This document shows, piece by piece, positions 35,245 to 43,338 of a stretch of 64,000 bases of DNA (the first letter of the stretch is position 1; each line of letters starts with the position of its first letter). Position numbers and translations under genes: made by a program. The notes beneath the pieces are model-generated. The model was not told the DNA's origin, searched no databases, and saw nothing but the letters and a program-made list of their open reading frames with translations. The DNA lies in assembly GCF_030440535.1 (NCBI RefSeq), contig NZ_CP047117.1:62001-126000 (forward strand). The letters run 5' to 3'. This DNA comes from Corynebacterium capitovis DSM 44611 (GTDB lineage Bacteria; Actinomycetota; Actinomycetes; Mycobacteriales; Mycobacteriaceae).

Positions 35245-38175
35245 TTAGCTACGAGACGTTGGGGCGGCGTCCGTCGTGGGGGTGGTGATGCGGTCAAACA
35301 ACTCTTGTGAGATGGGCGCCTCGAGGATGAGGTTGGCCGAGACAATATCCACCTGTCCGAGGTCCCCGCTCACCTTAGTAGTTTGTTTCGCGTCGCTAGC
35401 ATGCACTTTACCCAGAAAATGGAAATTCGTCCCGTCGGAATCTTCGCGTTTGACGAAGAGGAAAAGGTCCGCTTCCCCGGAGACTATCGGCCGGATTTCA
35501 CCGCTAGTCAGCTTCCTCTTGCTGCGGCTGAACCAATGCATCGTCGAGGTGTCGATCAGTTTGTCCTCATAGCGCAGGTTCGCGGGAAGGTCGGAGTCCT
35601 TGTGGTACGTGACAAAGATAGGGCAGGTCATCGTCTTCTTGTCTGTCATATACCCGTAGATCGTCGACTCGTTGTTCTTATCCCAGTTCAACAACCTGCA
35701 CACATCCTTGCGGGTGTACATACAGCCCGGAATTAGCTGGTCTCCTGCCTGGTAACGGGCGCGGTTCAGATGCAGGCCCGTTTCGATGAGGTCGTCGAGA
35801 TGCGCTCGGAAGCTTATCGACGGCTCCGGGTGCCCCTGCGAGTATGAAAGGTAGAGCTGGTGAAGATGCGGATTGATTGTAAACGCCTTCCCGTCATACG
35901 AAGCGATCCCTTCATTTCCGAATGGTTTCCTTCCGGTCTCTGGGAACCAAGACAGATCAAAGATCCGCGCAATCGTGTCGCAAACGAACTCGTTCGCGCT
36001 GACCCCGTGCTTGCCGAACAGCGCGTCGCATTCGGACCGTGTCACTGTCCTCCGAGCCAGCAACTCCCGCAAGAGGAGCAATTCCTGCGGACGCTTACCG
36101 TTGAGGAACTCTTGCGTGACCAGGTTTAAGAACTCCGCTTCAGATGCTGAAGGAGCCTCATCAACAATTTTCAAGGCGTGCAGTAATGACCAGTAGTTGC
36201 GTGCCTTCCCGTCAGTCGCAGCGAGCACGACCGGGTCGAGCGAATTGTGGGTTTCAAAATCCAGCAACCGCGGGATCGTTCCCAAGCGGAATTGCAGTTG
36301 TGCGATCGCGTCCCGCTTCTCACGGCGACCATCCAGGCGAGCCTTCCCCAAGGCTTCGATCACCCGCTGCGTCGAAATGCGGTCAAAGCTGATTGTCGAT
36401 CCCCCAGCGACAGCATTGTGGCGGGTTGCTGCGAGGCGATCCCGTACCGAGTCTTTGCTGCCGGATCGGTCTCCCGTCAAAGCAATGGGGATGAGGTAGT
36501 TGTTGGCGTAATTTCCAATGAAGTCGATCACCCGCAACGACGTTTTCTTTTTGGCTTTGCGTAACCCGCGACCAAGCTGCTGGGTGAAAACAATTGCGGA
36601 TTCCGTGCTTCGTAGCAAGACAACAACGTTGACTGCGGGAATATCAATACCCTCGTTGAAGATATCGACGGTGAGCAGGTAATCGAGCTTCCCATCCTCC
36701 AGCTGACGTACCGCGGCTTCTCGCTTTTCGACGGACGTCGAACCCGAAAGCGCCAGTGTACGAAGCCTTCTGCCGTGAACGCGGTGAAGATTGAGTTGCT
36801 CTGCAAGCGCCGTGGCCTCCGTGTTACTCGTGCAGAAGATCAAACCTTTGGTACCGCGGGCGAAGGAATAATCCCCCAAAGTATTAACAATGTGATGGAC
36901 TCGTTCCGGTGCAACGAGATCGCTCAAGCCCGAAAAGCCTCCTAGGGATCCGCCACCCGGTGAGGTGCAGTCAGCGACGCCATAATAATCGAACGGAACA
37001 AGCATCCGTTCTTCCATGGCGCGTTCTAAGCGAATCTCGTAGGCAACGTTGTAGTCGAACAGTTCAAAGACGTTGAAACCATCAGTTCGTTCTGGCGTGG
37101 CGGTAAGACCCAGCAGGAAACCCGGCCGGAAGTGGTCGATGATGGCGCGATATGATTCCGAGCCGGCGCGGTGAGCTTCATCGACGATGACGAGGTCGAA
37201 AAGGCGCGGCGAAAGAACCGTGAGGTAATCCTTCTTACTCAGCAATTGGACCGTGGCAAACACAAAGCGACGGTCCGTTTGACGCCTACTACCGGCGAAA
37301 ATACCAATCTCGGAGCTTTCACAACGGAACACCCGTTGGAACTCTTCCGCTGCTTTCCGGAGGATCTGCTCCCGGTGAGCAACAAAAAGCATTTTCCCGG
37401 GGTTTAACTTCTGCGCAGCAAATGCTGAAAGAATCGTTTTACCGGTACCCGTTGCGGAAATGACGATCGCGCGCTTATGACCAGAATCAATGACTGACTG
37501 AAGGTTTTCCAATGCCTCGGTTTGCATGGCATTCGGCAGGATCTTCTCTCCCGCGGGCGAAACCTCAATGAGGGAGTCATCCTCGCGGGTGAGGATGACT
37601 CGCTGCTGGCGAGACTTCTCATACTCATCGACCCACTCGTGCGTGAGCCGAACAGAGTGGGAGATCTGTCGATGAATGGCTCGGTTGAGCTGGTCAGCGA
37701 TGTCCCCGTCGCGGTGCGTGGAGAATTGCAGGTTCCATTCTTCATTCGAAATGAGGGCGTGGCGTGTGAGATTGGAACTGCCGATGATCGCCGTGACGTG
37801 GTCGCCGTGGTCGAATACGTACCCTTTTGCGTGGTGGGCATGGTCCTCAATCACCCGTACCCGAATGTTGCGAAGCGCGATGAGGTCTCTAAGCGCATCG
37901 GGGGTGTTGAAGTCGAGGTAGGTGGAGGTCACGATCGTGCCCGTACCCCGGAAATTAACCAGTTGCTGGCGCAACATCCCCAATCCGTCTTCACTGACAA
38001 ACGCGACCGAAAAGAGAAACCTATCCGCCGTTTCTAGCTCTGTTCGCAGCGCTGCGAGCATGCTGGAGTCGTCATTGTGGATGAGACGGGGGTTTTCAAG
38101 ACCTGCGGGGGCGTGGTTCTTGTCGAGGTGCCCGTAGATAAGGTCATGTTGCAGCGACGCCGAGCTTCGTTTCAT
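35245..38175 (-). CDS. PLD-nuclease / SF2 helicase / DUF3427 protein
   Basis: A 976-aa protein in three parts. Residues about 30-195 form a phospholipase D-like nuclease with HAKGYVFDHGD (His115, Lys117) and the GSSN motif at 132-135. Residues about 215-570 are an SF2 DEAD/DEAH helicase: Walker A ATGTGKT (241-247), DEAH (332-335), TATPERTDG and QQLGRGLRKAKKK (motif VI). Residues about 590-976 are the DUF3427 region. The architecture is recurrent in bacterial defence islands. The ATG overlaps the TGA of the Nudix gene. Base composition is more AT rich than the flanking core genes, which suggests transfer. Confidence 0.92.
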   Translation of the reverse strand: MKRSSASLQHDLIYGHLDKNHAPAGLENPRLIHNDDSSMLAALRTELETADRFLFSVAFVSEDGLGMLRQQLVNFRGTGTIVTSTYLDFNTPDALRDLIALRNIRVRVIEDHAHHAKGYVFDHGDHVTAIIGSSNLTRHALISNEEWNLQFSTHRDGDIADQLNRAIHRQISHSVRLTHEWVDEYEKSRQQRVILTREDDSLIEVSPAGEKILPNAMQTEALENLQSVIDSGHKRAIVISATGTGKTILSAFAAQKLNPGKMLFVAHREQILRKAAEEFQRVFRCESSEIGIFAGSRRQTDRRFVFATVQLLSKKDYLTVLSPRLFDLVIVDEAHRAGSESYRAIIDHFRPGFLLGLTATPERTDGFNVFELFDYNVAYEIRLERAMEERMLVPFDYYGVADCTSPGGGSLGGFSGLSDLVAPERVHHIVNTLGDYSFARGTKGLIFCTSNTEATALAEQLNLHRVHGRRLRTLALSGSTSVEKREAAVRQLEDGKLDYLLTVDIFNEGIDIPAVNVVVLLRSTESAIVFTQQLGRGLRKAKKKTSLRVIDFIGNYANNYLIPIALTGDRSGSKDSVRDRLAATRHNAVAGGSTISFDRISTQRVIEALGKARLDGRREKRDAIAQLQFRLGTIPRLLDFETHNSLDPVVLAATDGKARNYWSLLHALKIVDEAPSASEAEFLNLVTQEFLNGKRPQELLLLRELLARRTVTRSECDALFGKHGVSANEFVCDTIARIFDLSWFPETGRKPFGNEGIASYDGKAFTINPHLHQLYLSYSQGHPEPSISFRAHLDDLIETGLHLNRARYQAGDQLIPGCMYTRKDVCRLLNWDKNNESTIYGYMTDKKTMTCPIFVTYHKDSDLPANLRYEDKLIDTSTMHWFSRSKRKLTSGEIRPIVSGEADLFLFVKREDSDGTNFHFLGKVHASDAKQTTKVSGDLGQVDIVSANLILEAPISQELFDRITTPTTDAAPTSRS

Positions 38176-38567
38176 TGGTTCTGGGTAAGAGCGCTAATCG
38201 TAGGGAGGTCCGCGGGTGCCCAGTCGTACTCATGCAACTGCGCGAGCGGGATCCAGCGTGCCTCAGAATGCTCGGTAAGCGTCGGTTCGCCGGACGCTAT
38301 CTCGCAGAAGTACGTGGAAAGTCTCACGACACCGAAGTCGTACTCGTGGTCAACGGTGACGATGTGATCGGCCACGTGGGCGTCGATAAGAAGCTCCTCC
38401 TTGAGTTCTCTGACGAGAGCTTCTTTCGGGGTCTCACCGTCTTCGATCTTGCCGCCGGGGAATTCCCATTTGCCGTCCATGGTTTTGCCTGGTCCGCGCC
38501 GGGTGGCGAAGACGAGACCGTCTTTGTGGAAGACAGCCCCGACGACGTTGATCGGTTCTTTAGTCAC
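38172..38567 (-). CDS. Nudix hydrolase (MutT-like), first gene of candidate defence operon
   Basis: A 131-aa Nudix protein. The Nudix box runs from Gly39 (GKIEDGETPKEALVRELKEE, with Glu45, Arg53, Glu54, Glu57, Glu58 all in place). The FATRRGPGKTMDGKWEFPGG lead is typical of (deoxy)nucleoside triphosphate pyrophosphohydrolases. The TGA overlaps the helicase ATG, so production is coupled. Either nucleotide housekeeping or removal of a nucleotide signal would fit; which applies is not shown by the sequence. Confidence 0.9.
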   Translation of the reverse strand: MTKEPINVVGAVFHKDGLVFATRRGPGKTMDGKWEFPGGKIEDGETPKEALVRELKEELLIDAHVADHIVTVDHEYDFGVVRLSTYFCEIASGEPTLTEHSEARWIPLAQLHEYDWAPADLPTISALTQNQ

Positions 38568-38645
38568 GCCGAATAGATTACTTAGAGGTGGGGTTGGTGT
38601 GCGGGTGTAGGCCTTCCAGCGTCACCTCGGTGCACAGTTGCTGTC

Positions 38646-38780
38646 ATGGCCAGACCTTAAACTAAAGAGGAACTGATTGCCGTGTCCCACCAAGCAATGT
38701 GAAAAGCTCATCGAAATTCTAGAGTCGGTTCCACCCGCAGATCGCGCAGCTGATTTCCCGCTGGGGGAAACCTCAGGAGC
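38646..38780 (+). pseudogene. ClbS/DfsB family protein, N-terminal remnant
   Basis: ATGGCCAGACCT followed by TAA then ACTAAAGAGGAA would read MARPxTKEELIAVSHQA, the usual start of ClbS/DfsB (DUF1706) four-helix proteins, but codon 5 is a stop. A frameshift after GCAATG is needed to continue as EKLIEILESVPPADRAADFP. No later part of the gene is present. I read it as a decayed, truncated copy, lying tail to tail with the DoxX gene. Confidence 0.6.
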
Positions 38781-38782
38781 GT

Positions 38783-39178
38783 CTACTGCTTCGGAATCCC
38801 CGCCGCCCACAGTGCTGCAGCGATAAGCGCTGGCTGGCCGAACAAGCGGGCCAGGCGCTTGCCGTCGGTGTCGAGACCAAATCCGTCCTTGCGCTCCGCG
38901 TACTGGGCAATGTTGCCCGGGAAAATCGCTGCGTAGAACGCCGCAAGCGTGGTGCCCGTCAACTTGCGCTGCTTCGGTAGGGCGAGGAGGGAGGCGCCGA
39001 GGGCGATCTCGGCAATTCCGGAGCCGAGAACGACGAGATCCTTGTTCGCGGGGAACCAGTTCGGCACCTGCGCCTGGAACTCCTTGCGATTGAATGTCAG
39101 ATGGCTGGTACCGGCGAAGCTCATAAAAGCTCCCAGTACCAGGCGGGCGACGTTTTGGGATGTTGGGGTCGGTGACAT
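38783..39178 (-). CDS. DoxX-like membrane protein
   Basis: A 131-aa protein with four hydrophobic segments; the beginning NVARLVLGAFMSFAGTSHLTF and the segment GIAEIALGASLLAL are DoxX-like. The start is ATG 39178 after AAGGAC. DoxX proteins are linked to redox or thiol stress in some actinobacteria; no partner gene is seen here. Confidence 0.75.
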   Translation of the reverse strand: MSPTPTSQNVARLVLGAFMSFAGTSHLTFNRKEFQAQVPNWFPANKDLVVLGSGIAEIALGASLLALPKQRKLTGTTLAAFYAAIFPGNIAQYAERKDGFGLDTDGKRLARLFGQPALIAAALWAAGIPKQ

Positions 39179-39265
39179 GGCAGTCCTTCGCATAGGTGGT
39201 TGTTGGATTCCGCCGAAAGTACTCGTCTCTCGGTTGGGGCGGGGGCGCGTCGAGAAGCGAAGGCG

Positions 39266-39565
39266 ATGGGTATAGACGAAAGTGCCAAAGAGGAGGAACT
39301 CGGGGCGCGCGCGTCGTCGCTTTCATATGGCCGGGAGGGAAAGGGGAGGAGGTTTACCGTGGATCGAAAGTCGTCCGGTATCTATGCGACGGTGGCGCTT
39401 ATCGACATCGTCGTCTATGTCTTCGTTGGCCTGTTGGGTGATGGTGGGCCCGACAGCTTCCGGGGATGGGTTACTTTCATCCTCATCGGATTGGCGACGG
39501 CTGTCATCGCGTCCGCGATCGTGGGGACGGTTCTGGTGAAGGTACGGTCTGGAGGAAAGTCCTAG
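39266..39565 (+). CDS. hypothetical membrane protein (99 aa)
   Basis: A 99-aa protein with a charged N-terminal third and two transmembrane segments (about 41-60 and 67-92), ending VLVKVRSGGKS. The ATG at 39266 follows GAAGG. No family is recognised. The 3' end overlaps the next, convergent gene by four bases. Confidence 0.6.
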   Translation: MGIDESAKEEELGARASSLSYGREGKGRRFTVDRKSSGIYATVALIDIVVYVFVGLLGDGGPDSFRGWVTFILIGLATAVIASAIVGTVLVKVRSGGKS

Positions 39566-39873
39566 AACCGCCCGCGACGCCACGTCCAGATGGAAAGCAC
39601 GAGGCCGATGATGCTGGTGATGATCCAGAAGAGGGTGTTCCAGGGGAAGATGTCCTCGGGGAGCTCGGATTCGTACATGGTCCAGCCGAATTGCACGCCG
39701 AGCGGGGCGATGGGGGCTTGGCTGGCGAGTGCCATGGCCAGCGCGAGCGCGGTGATGGGAAAGACGACCCAGAACCAGGGGAAGGTGGTGGCGTCGGTGC
39801 ACGGGCGGCGGGGGATGACCGCGGCGGCGACGAGGATGACGATGAGCGCGGTGTAGGCGATGAGAGAGGTCAT
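39562..39873 (-). CDS. hypothetical membrane protein (103 aa)
   Basis: A 103-aa protein with three transmembrane segments (about 5-20, 33-51 and 78-97) and a W-rich C-terminus ending WTWRRGRF. No family is recognised. The start is ATG 39873; three imperfect 23-base repeats lie 35-100 bases upstream and could be its control region. Confidence 0.6.
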   Translation of the reverse strand: MTSLIAYTALIVILVAAAVIPRRPCTDATTFPWFWVVFPITALALAMALASQAPIAPLGVQFGWTMYESELPEDIFPWNTLFWIITSIIGLVLSIWTWRRGRF

Positions 39874-39907
39874 GGTGTCAGTATGCCGTTTTGTTAGGCG
39901 AGGCGAT

Positions 39908-39976
39908 CTGCAAAGTGCCGATTAGGAATCCTGCAAACGACGGCCTAGAAAGTCTGCAAAATACGGTTTAGGCAGT
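39908..39976. repeat. three imperfect 23-bp direct repeats
   Basis: CTGCAAA begins units at 39908, 39931 and 39954 with exact 23-base spacing; each continues with a CGG or CCG and then TAG. A partial fourth element (GCCGTTTTGTTAGG) precedes them. They lie between two small genes in a non-coding stretch. Confidence 0.75.
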
Positions 39977-40251
39977 GCAGCGCGGTCGCCACGTCCGGCA
40001 AGATCCGGGTTGGGTGCAAGATGCGGTGCGGTTACAAACGAACCATTTTCACAAGCTGCATGGAAAGTATTCGCTGGCCGGCCAACTCAGTCTTCCCACG
40101 GGGGAGAGATCGGGTGTGTCCTTCCGTTCCCTTGTTGCCTCCTGCAGTGGCGAAGGGCGGATCCGCTCGTTTCATACTTTCTCGTAGGACTCGAAATTTC
40201 GGTTCTCGGAAAGAAAAGATCATCCACACCGACCATCGAAAGGCGATTCCA
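39977..40251. other. intergenic region with no supported gene
   Basis: Between the 23-bp repeats and the SdpI-like gene. Reading frames exist on the plus strand but carry no ribosome site or recognisable motif. Confidence 0.5.
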
Positions 40252-40625
40252 TTGGGTATCTCCCTCATTGTTTCATCGGTCGCTCTAGCCTTCTTAGGGT
40301 GTATTTCCCTGGCGCTTTGGCGATCCACGATTAATGGCACTAACCAGCGCAACGGAAGCTTCGGTATTCGAACCGCCTCCACCATGAAGAACGATGCCGC
40401 TTGGAATGCCGGGCACCAAGCAGCAGCTCCGAGTTTGCGTGCTTTTGGATATGTCGACATCGGTCTAGCTCTGTCGCTCATGGCAATAGGTTTTGTGTTT
40501 TTTGACCTCAGCCCCGCCTCTGCTCTAACGCTTCTTGTCTAACGCTTCTTGCGAGCGCTTATGCAGTTTCAATAGGAGGCTTCATCTACTGCGCGGTGAA
40601 GGCAAATGACGCGGCAAAGAAATGA
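40252..40625 (+). pseudogene. SdpI-like membrane protein, frameshifted by a 14-bp duplication
   Basis: A short SdpI-family protein: two helices, the signature GSFGIRTASTMKNDAAWNAGHQAA and a further helix. The TTG at 40252 has AAAGG upstream. The current frame stops at 40542 inside an exact tandem duplication of TCTAACGCTTCTTG (40524-40537 and 40538-40551). Deleting one copy restores the frame to TGA at 40623-40625 and adds a fourth helix (SAYAVSIGGFIYCAVKA) and a Lys-rich tail. SdpI proteins give immunity to the SdpC toxin in Bacillus; no toxin gene is seen here. Confidence 0.65.
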
Positions 40626-40890
40626 ACGCATTTCGCTTGAGGCCGCGTGCACTCCGCGGCTGCGCTCTAAAGCACGCTAATGGACAAGCCGGAAGTATCA
40701 CTTGGCCGACGCATCTTTTGCTGCCACGGCTTTGTCCGTGAAGCTGGGCTTCGAAGGCTACAGCAGATTGACGCCGAACCGGCGTTTGCAGCTGTCGTCA
40801 CTGGCATGGGGATGAGCTACACGTCGGCGGAAGGAATTCGCACCTTTCCCTTGCTGGCGCTGGGGCCTTAGCGGGCCAGTGACAAGTGTG
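40626..40890. other. region with no supported gene
   Basis: Contains a 63-codon open frame from 40680 with no ribosome site, no family resemblance and unconvincing composition. It may be debris of earlier genes. Confidence 0.4.
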
Positions 40891-40899
40891 GCCCGGACA

Positions 40900-40968
40900 T
40901 CTCATCTTTTGTCACTCAGCCCAGGTCGGGAAAAGGCCCTGTCATCATTTGTCACTCAACCCTGACAC
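40900..40968. repeat. two degenerate direct repeats around TTGTCACTCA
   Basis: CATCTTTTGTCACTCAGCCC (from 40903) and CATCATTTGTCACTCAACCC (from 40943) are about 40 bases apart. Their complements resemble the TGAGTGACAAA-type termini of some insertion sequences, but no transposase is present. Confidence 0.55.
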
Positions 40969-41004
40969 AACCCCGACCCGGCCCCAAACAACGCCGAAAA
41001 AACT

Positions 41005-41027
41005 AAACCCCGCCGAAGCGGGGCTTT
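41005..41027 (-). terminator. Rho-independent terminator of tRNA-Ser(GGA)
   Basis: On the minus strand GCCCCGC / GCGGGGT with a TTCG loop is followed by TTTAGTTTTTT. It lies just past the tRNA 3' end. Confidence 0.8.
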
Positions 41028-41036
41028 AAAAAAGTT

Positions 41037-41125
41037 TGGCGGAGGATGTGGGATTTGAACCCACGAGGGTATTGCTACCCGCACGCGTTCCAGGCGTGTG
41101 ACATAGGCCGCTAGTCGAATCCTCC
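41037..41125 (-). tRNA. tRNA-Ser (anticodon GGA)
   Basis: Acceptor arms GGAGGAT / ATCCTCC, anticodon loop CTGGAAC giving GGA, long variable arm, T loop GGTTCAAATCC, encoded CCA at 41037-41039. Its 3' end faces the accessory region. Confidence 0.95.
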
Positions 41126-41204
41126 AAATAGCGACGCCGAAGCATCGGGAAGATATGTTAATCTACAACGCACCCCCGGCCAAAACGGCAGCTCCCCGGC
41201 CTTT

Positions 41205-41233
41205 TTGTGCCTCTCCCAACTACCAGCTAGAAT
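41205..41233 (+). promoter_or_regulatory. promoter of the SRP RNA gene
   Basis: TTGTGC (41205-41210), 17-base spacer, TAGAAT (41228-41233); transcription would begin near 41240. Confidence 0.65.
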
Positions 41234-41239
41234 CATGGC

Positions 41240-41335
41240 CAGGATCTCACGCGGTGTTTAACTTGTGAACTCCCCCAGGGCGGGAACGCAGCAAGGGTCA
41301 GCGAGCTCTGGCAGGTGCGTGGGGTCCCCTTTTCA
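41240..41335 (+). ncRNA. ffs: signal recognition particle RNA, small bacterial type (4.5S)
   Basis: The Ffh-binding tip is recognisable as GGCGGGAACGCAGCAAGGGTC (two pieces: GGAA and AGCA loops within paired arms), flanked by pairing C-rich and G-rich arms, ending at TGGGGTCCCCTTTT. Boundaries are approximate, the 5' end from the promoter and the 3' end from the T tract. The position between a tRNA-Ser and dnaX is conserved in corynebacteria. Confidence 0.8.
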
Positions 41336-41400
41336 TGTCCGGGGCGAAAGGTAGCATAGGGCCAGTCAGATGACCCCTCGAGAGACGGAGTGAATCGCCC

Positions 41401-42672
41401 ATGTCCCTGCTTGACCTTGACGCCGCTGAGCTGGAGCAGCTCGCCGCCGATGTACGCGCCCGCTACGACGAGCTCAAGGCGAAAAACCTCAGCCTCGACC
41501 TGACCCGGGGGAAGCCGTCGAGTGAGCAGCTGGATCTTTCCGACGCGTTGCTTGGCCTGCCGGGGGCGGGAGAGGACGTCGACAAGTTTGGTGCCGATGT
41601 CCGCAATTACGGCAACCTTGGAGGCATCGCGGACATCCGCGAGCTGTGGGCTGAGGTGCTGGGCATCGACCCGGCGACGCTCCTGGCGGGGGACTCGTCG
41701 TCGCTGAACATCATGTTCGACCTCATCTCCTGGTCGTACGCGTTCGGCAACAACGACTCGGAACGTCCGTGGAAGGACGAAGAGACCGTGAAGTGGATCT
41801 GCCCGGTGCCGGGGTACGACCGCCACTTTGCCATCACGGAGCATTTCGGCTTCGAGATGGTCACCGTGCCGATGCTCGACGACGGCCCCGACGTCGACGC
41901 CATCGAACAGCTCGTGAAGGACCCTTCAGTGAAGGGAATGTGGTCTGTCCCCATCTTCGGAAACCCCACCGGTATCTCCTATTCCCGCAGGGTCATCGAC
42001 CGCCTCGCCGCGATGGAGACCGCCGCCCCCGACTTCCGCATCGTATGGGATAACGCCTACGCCGTGCACACGCTTAGCGACGAGTTCCCCGACAACCCGA
42101 ACGTCATCGCCATCGGGGAGCAGGCGGGCCACGCCAATCGTTTCTGGTACTTAAGCTCCACCTCGAAGATCACCTTCGCCGGCGCCGGGGTGTCCTTCCT
42201 CGCCTCCTCGAAGGAGAACCTGAACTGGTACTCACACATCGCTGGTGTGCGGGGCATCGGGCCGAACAAGGTCAACCAACTGGCCCACGCGAAGTTCTTT
42301 GGCGACGCCGAGGGTGTGCGCACCCTGATGCGTAAGCACGCCGGCATTCTCGCGCCGAAGTTCGCTGCGATCCAGGAAATCCTGGAGGACCGGTTGGGCG
42401 CGTATGGCGTCGCCACCTGGACTAAGCCGGAGGGCGGTTACTTCATCTCTCTCGACGTCATCGACGGCACCGCTGAGCGCGTCTGGGAGCTGGCCAAGCA
42501 AGCCGGCATCACCTTGACCAAGGCGGGAGCGTCGTTCCCGCGCGGCGAGGATCCCCGCGGCCGCAACCTCCGCCTCGCGCCCTCGCTGCCCCCGCTCGAG
42601 GAGGTGACCGAGGCGATGGACGGCGTTGCGACCTGTGTGTTGCTGGCTGCCGTCGAAAAGCTTGGTGCATGA
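41401..42672 (+). CDS. aspT: aspartate aminotransferase (class I/II fold, AspT type)
   Basis: A 423-aa PLP enzyme of the subgroup that in Corynebacterium glutamicum is the main aspartate aminotransferase. It lacks the usual first signature but has VPIFGNPTGISYS, DNAYAVHTL (PLP-ring aspartate and Tyr) and STSKITFAGAG with the Schiff-base lysine. LRLAPSLPPLEEV near the end carries the carboxylate-binding Arg. It precedes dnaX as in related genomes. The stop overlaps the next ATG (ATGA). Confidence 0.88.
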   Translation: MSLLDLDAAELEQLAADVRARYDELKAKNLSLDLTRGKPSSEQLDLSDALLGLPGAGEDVDKFGADVRNYGNLGGIADIRELWAEVLGIDPATLLAGDSSSLNIMFDLISWSYAFGNNDSERPWKDEETVKWICPVPGYDRHFAITEHFGFEMVTVPMLDDGPDVDAIEQLVKDPSVKGMWSVPIFGNPTGISYSRRVIDRLAAMETAAPDFRIVWDNAYAVHTLSDEFPDNPNVIAIGEQAGHANRFWYLSSTSKITFAGAGVSFLASSKENLNWYSHIAGVRGIGPNKVNQLAHAKFFGDAEGVRTLMRKHAGILAPKFAAIQEILEDRLGAYGVATWTKPEGGYFISLDVIDGTAERVWELAKQAGITLTKAGASFPRGEDPRGRNLRLAPSLPPLEEVTEAMDGVATCVLLAAVEKLGA

Positions 42673-43214
42673 CGGGCGACGACGTTGTCACCTGGCTGGC
42701 CTCGGTTTTCCCGGGTGCGCACCTTTCAGTAGACAGCAGCCGGCCCACGGTGGTGTCCGCGCTGGACGGAATGCCCGTGGTTGTGACGGCTGGGTTCTCG
42801 TCCGTGGACACGGGCCTAGTCGTTGAGGACGACCGCGCCACCGAGGTGCGCTGTGAGATCGTCTGCCGCGCGAACGTGCCGGTGCAGGTTCTGGGAGCGG
42901 CCGTGGTTGAAGCCGCCCACATGGTCGAGACCCTGCGAGTGCCGGCCCAGCCGGGAGTGCTGCTGGACGGCTTGCTGGAACGTGTCGCGCTGCCGGATGG
43001 CGCTACCGTGCGCCACGGTCTCCTGCGCGAGCCGGAGCTTTTCGAGCGTGGCACCCCGCTGTACACCGAGCCCGGCCGGTTGACGCTGCTGCTCGAACTG
43101 GTCGCGCTCACCGACGACGAGTTCGCGATTGCCTCCGACCGCGGTTGCCCGGCGCTGGCCACGCGCCTGCGGCGCCGAGGCGTGCGGGTCGCGGACTGGG
43201 GGAGGGACGCATAA
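42669..43214 (+). CDS. conserved hypothetical protein, suppressor-of-fused-like
   Basis: A 181-aa soluble protein, coupled to aspT by ATGA overlap. It resembles the SUFU-type domain: GMPVVVTAGFSSVDTGL, EVRCEIVCRANVPVQVLGAAVVEAAH and VALPDGATVRHGLL match the strand-helix order of that family. The function is unknown. It lies between aspT and dnaX, a conserved location. Confidence 0.65.
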   Translation: MTGDDVVTWLASVFPGAHLSVDSSRPTVVSALDGMPVVVTAGFSSVDTGLVVEDDRATEVRCEIVCRANVPVQVLGAAVVEAAHMVETLRVPAQPGVLLDGLLERVALPDGATVRHGLLREPELFERGTPLYTEPGRLTLLLELVALTDDEFAIASDRGCPALATRLRRRGVRVADWGRDA

Positions 43215-43338
43215 CACCTTCCCCCTCAAGTTGGAAGCGGCAACCGGCCCGAATTCGGGCCGCATCGGCGCAGAGTGACCCGTCCGGGTTGAGGGGCAGC
43301 GTGTTCCCTACCGCGCTGGAACGCCTAAGCTCTACCCC

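Noticed and set aside
40680..40871. 63-codon open frame between the SdpI-like gene and tRNA-Ser
   Set aside because: No ribosome site, no family resemblance and poor coding character.
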